A stretch of 39,699 bases of DNA, from contig NZ_JACMYP010000049.1 in assembly GCF_020889705.1 (NCBI RefSeq), forward strand, positions 1-39,699. The letters run 5' to 3'. A program made the position numbers and the translations under genes. This document shows positions 39,204 to 39,699 of this stretch, in pieces. The stretch comes from Bradyrhizobium altum (GTDB lineage: Bacteria; Pseudomonadota; Alphaproteobacteria; Rhizobiales; Xanthobacteraceae). The first letter of the stretch is position 1. Every line of letters starts with the position of its first letter. The notes under the pieces were generated by a model. The model was not told the DNA's origin, did no database searches, and saw nothing but the letters and a program-made list of their open reading frames with translations.

Positions 39204-39699
39204 TGGCTGCGAGCAACAAGAAAGTGCAGGGTCAAGATCCTGACGATGTCGAGATGCTGCTGCCTTGGCATGCGGCCGGCACGCTGAACGCGCGTGACGC
39301 GCGCCGCGTCGAGGACGCACTCGCTTCCGATCCGGATCTGGCCAGGCAGTATGCCGTCATCCGCGAGGAATATGCCGAGACCATCGGCCTCAACGAGAGC
39401 CTCGGTGCGCCGTCTGCGCGTGCCATGCAGAAGCTGTTTGCCGCGATCGATGCCGAGCCGGAGCGCAAGCCGTCGGCGGGTGCGCGCATGTCGGCCTCCG
39501 TCTCGGAGTTCTTTTCGAAATTGTCGCCGCGGACGCTGGCCTGGTCGTCCAGCCTCGGTGCGCTTGTGGTGCTGTTGCAGGCGGGCGTGATCGGTGCGGT
39601 GCTGATGCGCAGCGAGCCGGCCTCGTTCCAGACCGCCTCGCTTGATGCCGCCGAACAACGCAGCGCCCCCAGCGCACCGAGCGCGGCCGTCGCACCCAG
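39200..39699 (+). CDS. Anti-sigma factor with one membrane segment, cut by window end (166 aa seen)
   Basis: The gene starts ATGATG at 39200, overlapping the sigma stop by 4 nt, and runs open through the end of the window, so its C-terminus is missing. The N-terminal part has the anti-sigma pattern 'MLLPWHAAGTLNARDARRVE' (residues 19-38) followed by 'DALASDPDLARQYAVIREEY'. A membrane helix 'SLGALVVLLQAGVIGAVLM' lies near 118-136, and the outside part begins Ser/Ala/Pro-rich. The layout is a cytoplasmic sigma-binding domain, one helix and a periplasmic tail, controlling the ECF factor encoded just before it. Confidence 0.8.
   Translation, partial: MMAASNKKVQGQDPDDVEMLLPWHAAGTLNARDARRVEDALASDPDLARQYAVIREEYAETIGLNESLGAPSARAMQKLFAAIDAEPERKPSAGARMSASVSEFFSKLSPRTLAWSSSLGALVVLLQAGVIGAVLMRSEPASFQTASLDAAEQRSAPSAPSAAVAP

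Overview
The window looks like chromosomal DNA of a Bradyrhizobium-like alphaproteobacterium (Nitrobacteraceae). This assignment is inferred from several signs: high G+C with strong third-position GC bias; an imuA-imuB-dnaE2 mutagenesis cassette behind a GAAC-N7-GAAC SOS box of the alphaproteobacterial LexA type; an ECF sigma/DUF1109 anti-sigma pair resembling EcfF/OsrA; a DUF2336 protein; and many short palindromic repeats of kinds I recall from Bradyrhizobium genomes. No database search was possible. There is no prophage, CRISPR array, transposase, tRNA or rRNA gene in the window.

Layout. 1-4.1 kb: two small MaoC/hot-dog hydratase genes diverge from an IclR regulator across two tandem palindromes, followed by an exported M20 amidohydrolase and a PNPOx-like flavin protein. 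4.2-7.4 kb: a small membrane protein, a cytoplasmic M20 amidohydrolase, and an orphan long-form DapD that looks acquired and sits among repeats. 7.6-9.8 kb: a cytochrome P450 with an unusual I-helix diverges from a LysR regulator across a palindrome. 10-11.7 kb: a PitA-like phosphate transporter with a clear terminator. 12.2-19.9 kb: a DNA-damage island in which a DUF4130-UdgX fusion diverges from imuA-imuB-dnaE2. 20-23.5 kb: an SDR, gene remnants, a roughly 400-nt highly structured repeat, a small membrane protein and a CoA-transferase. 23.7-30.7 kb: an HME-type RND adaptor and pump, then an exported LigI-like amidohydrolase and a TolC-family protein on the other strand. 30.9-33.6 kb: an acetyl-CoA hydrolase/transferase-family gene and an enoyl-CoA hydratase, tail to tail. 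33.7-39.7 kb: a low-complexity exported protein, an ECF/anti-sigma pair, DUF2336, a GGDEF diguanylate cyclase, and a second ECF/anti-sigma pair cut by the window end.

The most striking feature is that two unrelated palindromic repeats sit inside two consecutive genes of the same translesion-synthesis cassette (imuB and dnaE2), both without breaking the reading frame. A third repeat fills the spacer between those genes and therefore forms the dnaE2 translation-initiation region. Other points are an UdgX with a changed R-loop but a retained histidine, a decayed copy of the dnaE2 3' end fused to a remnant of a GlcG/HbpS-type gene beyond the SDR, and the multi-hairpin element at about 21.15-21.55 kb.
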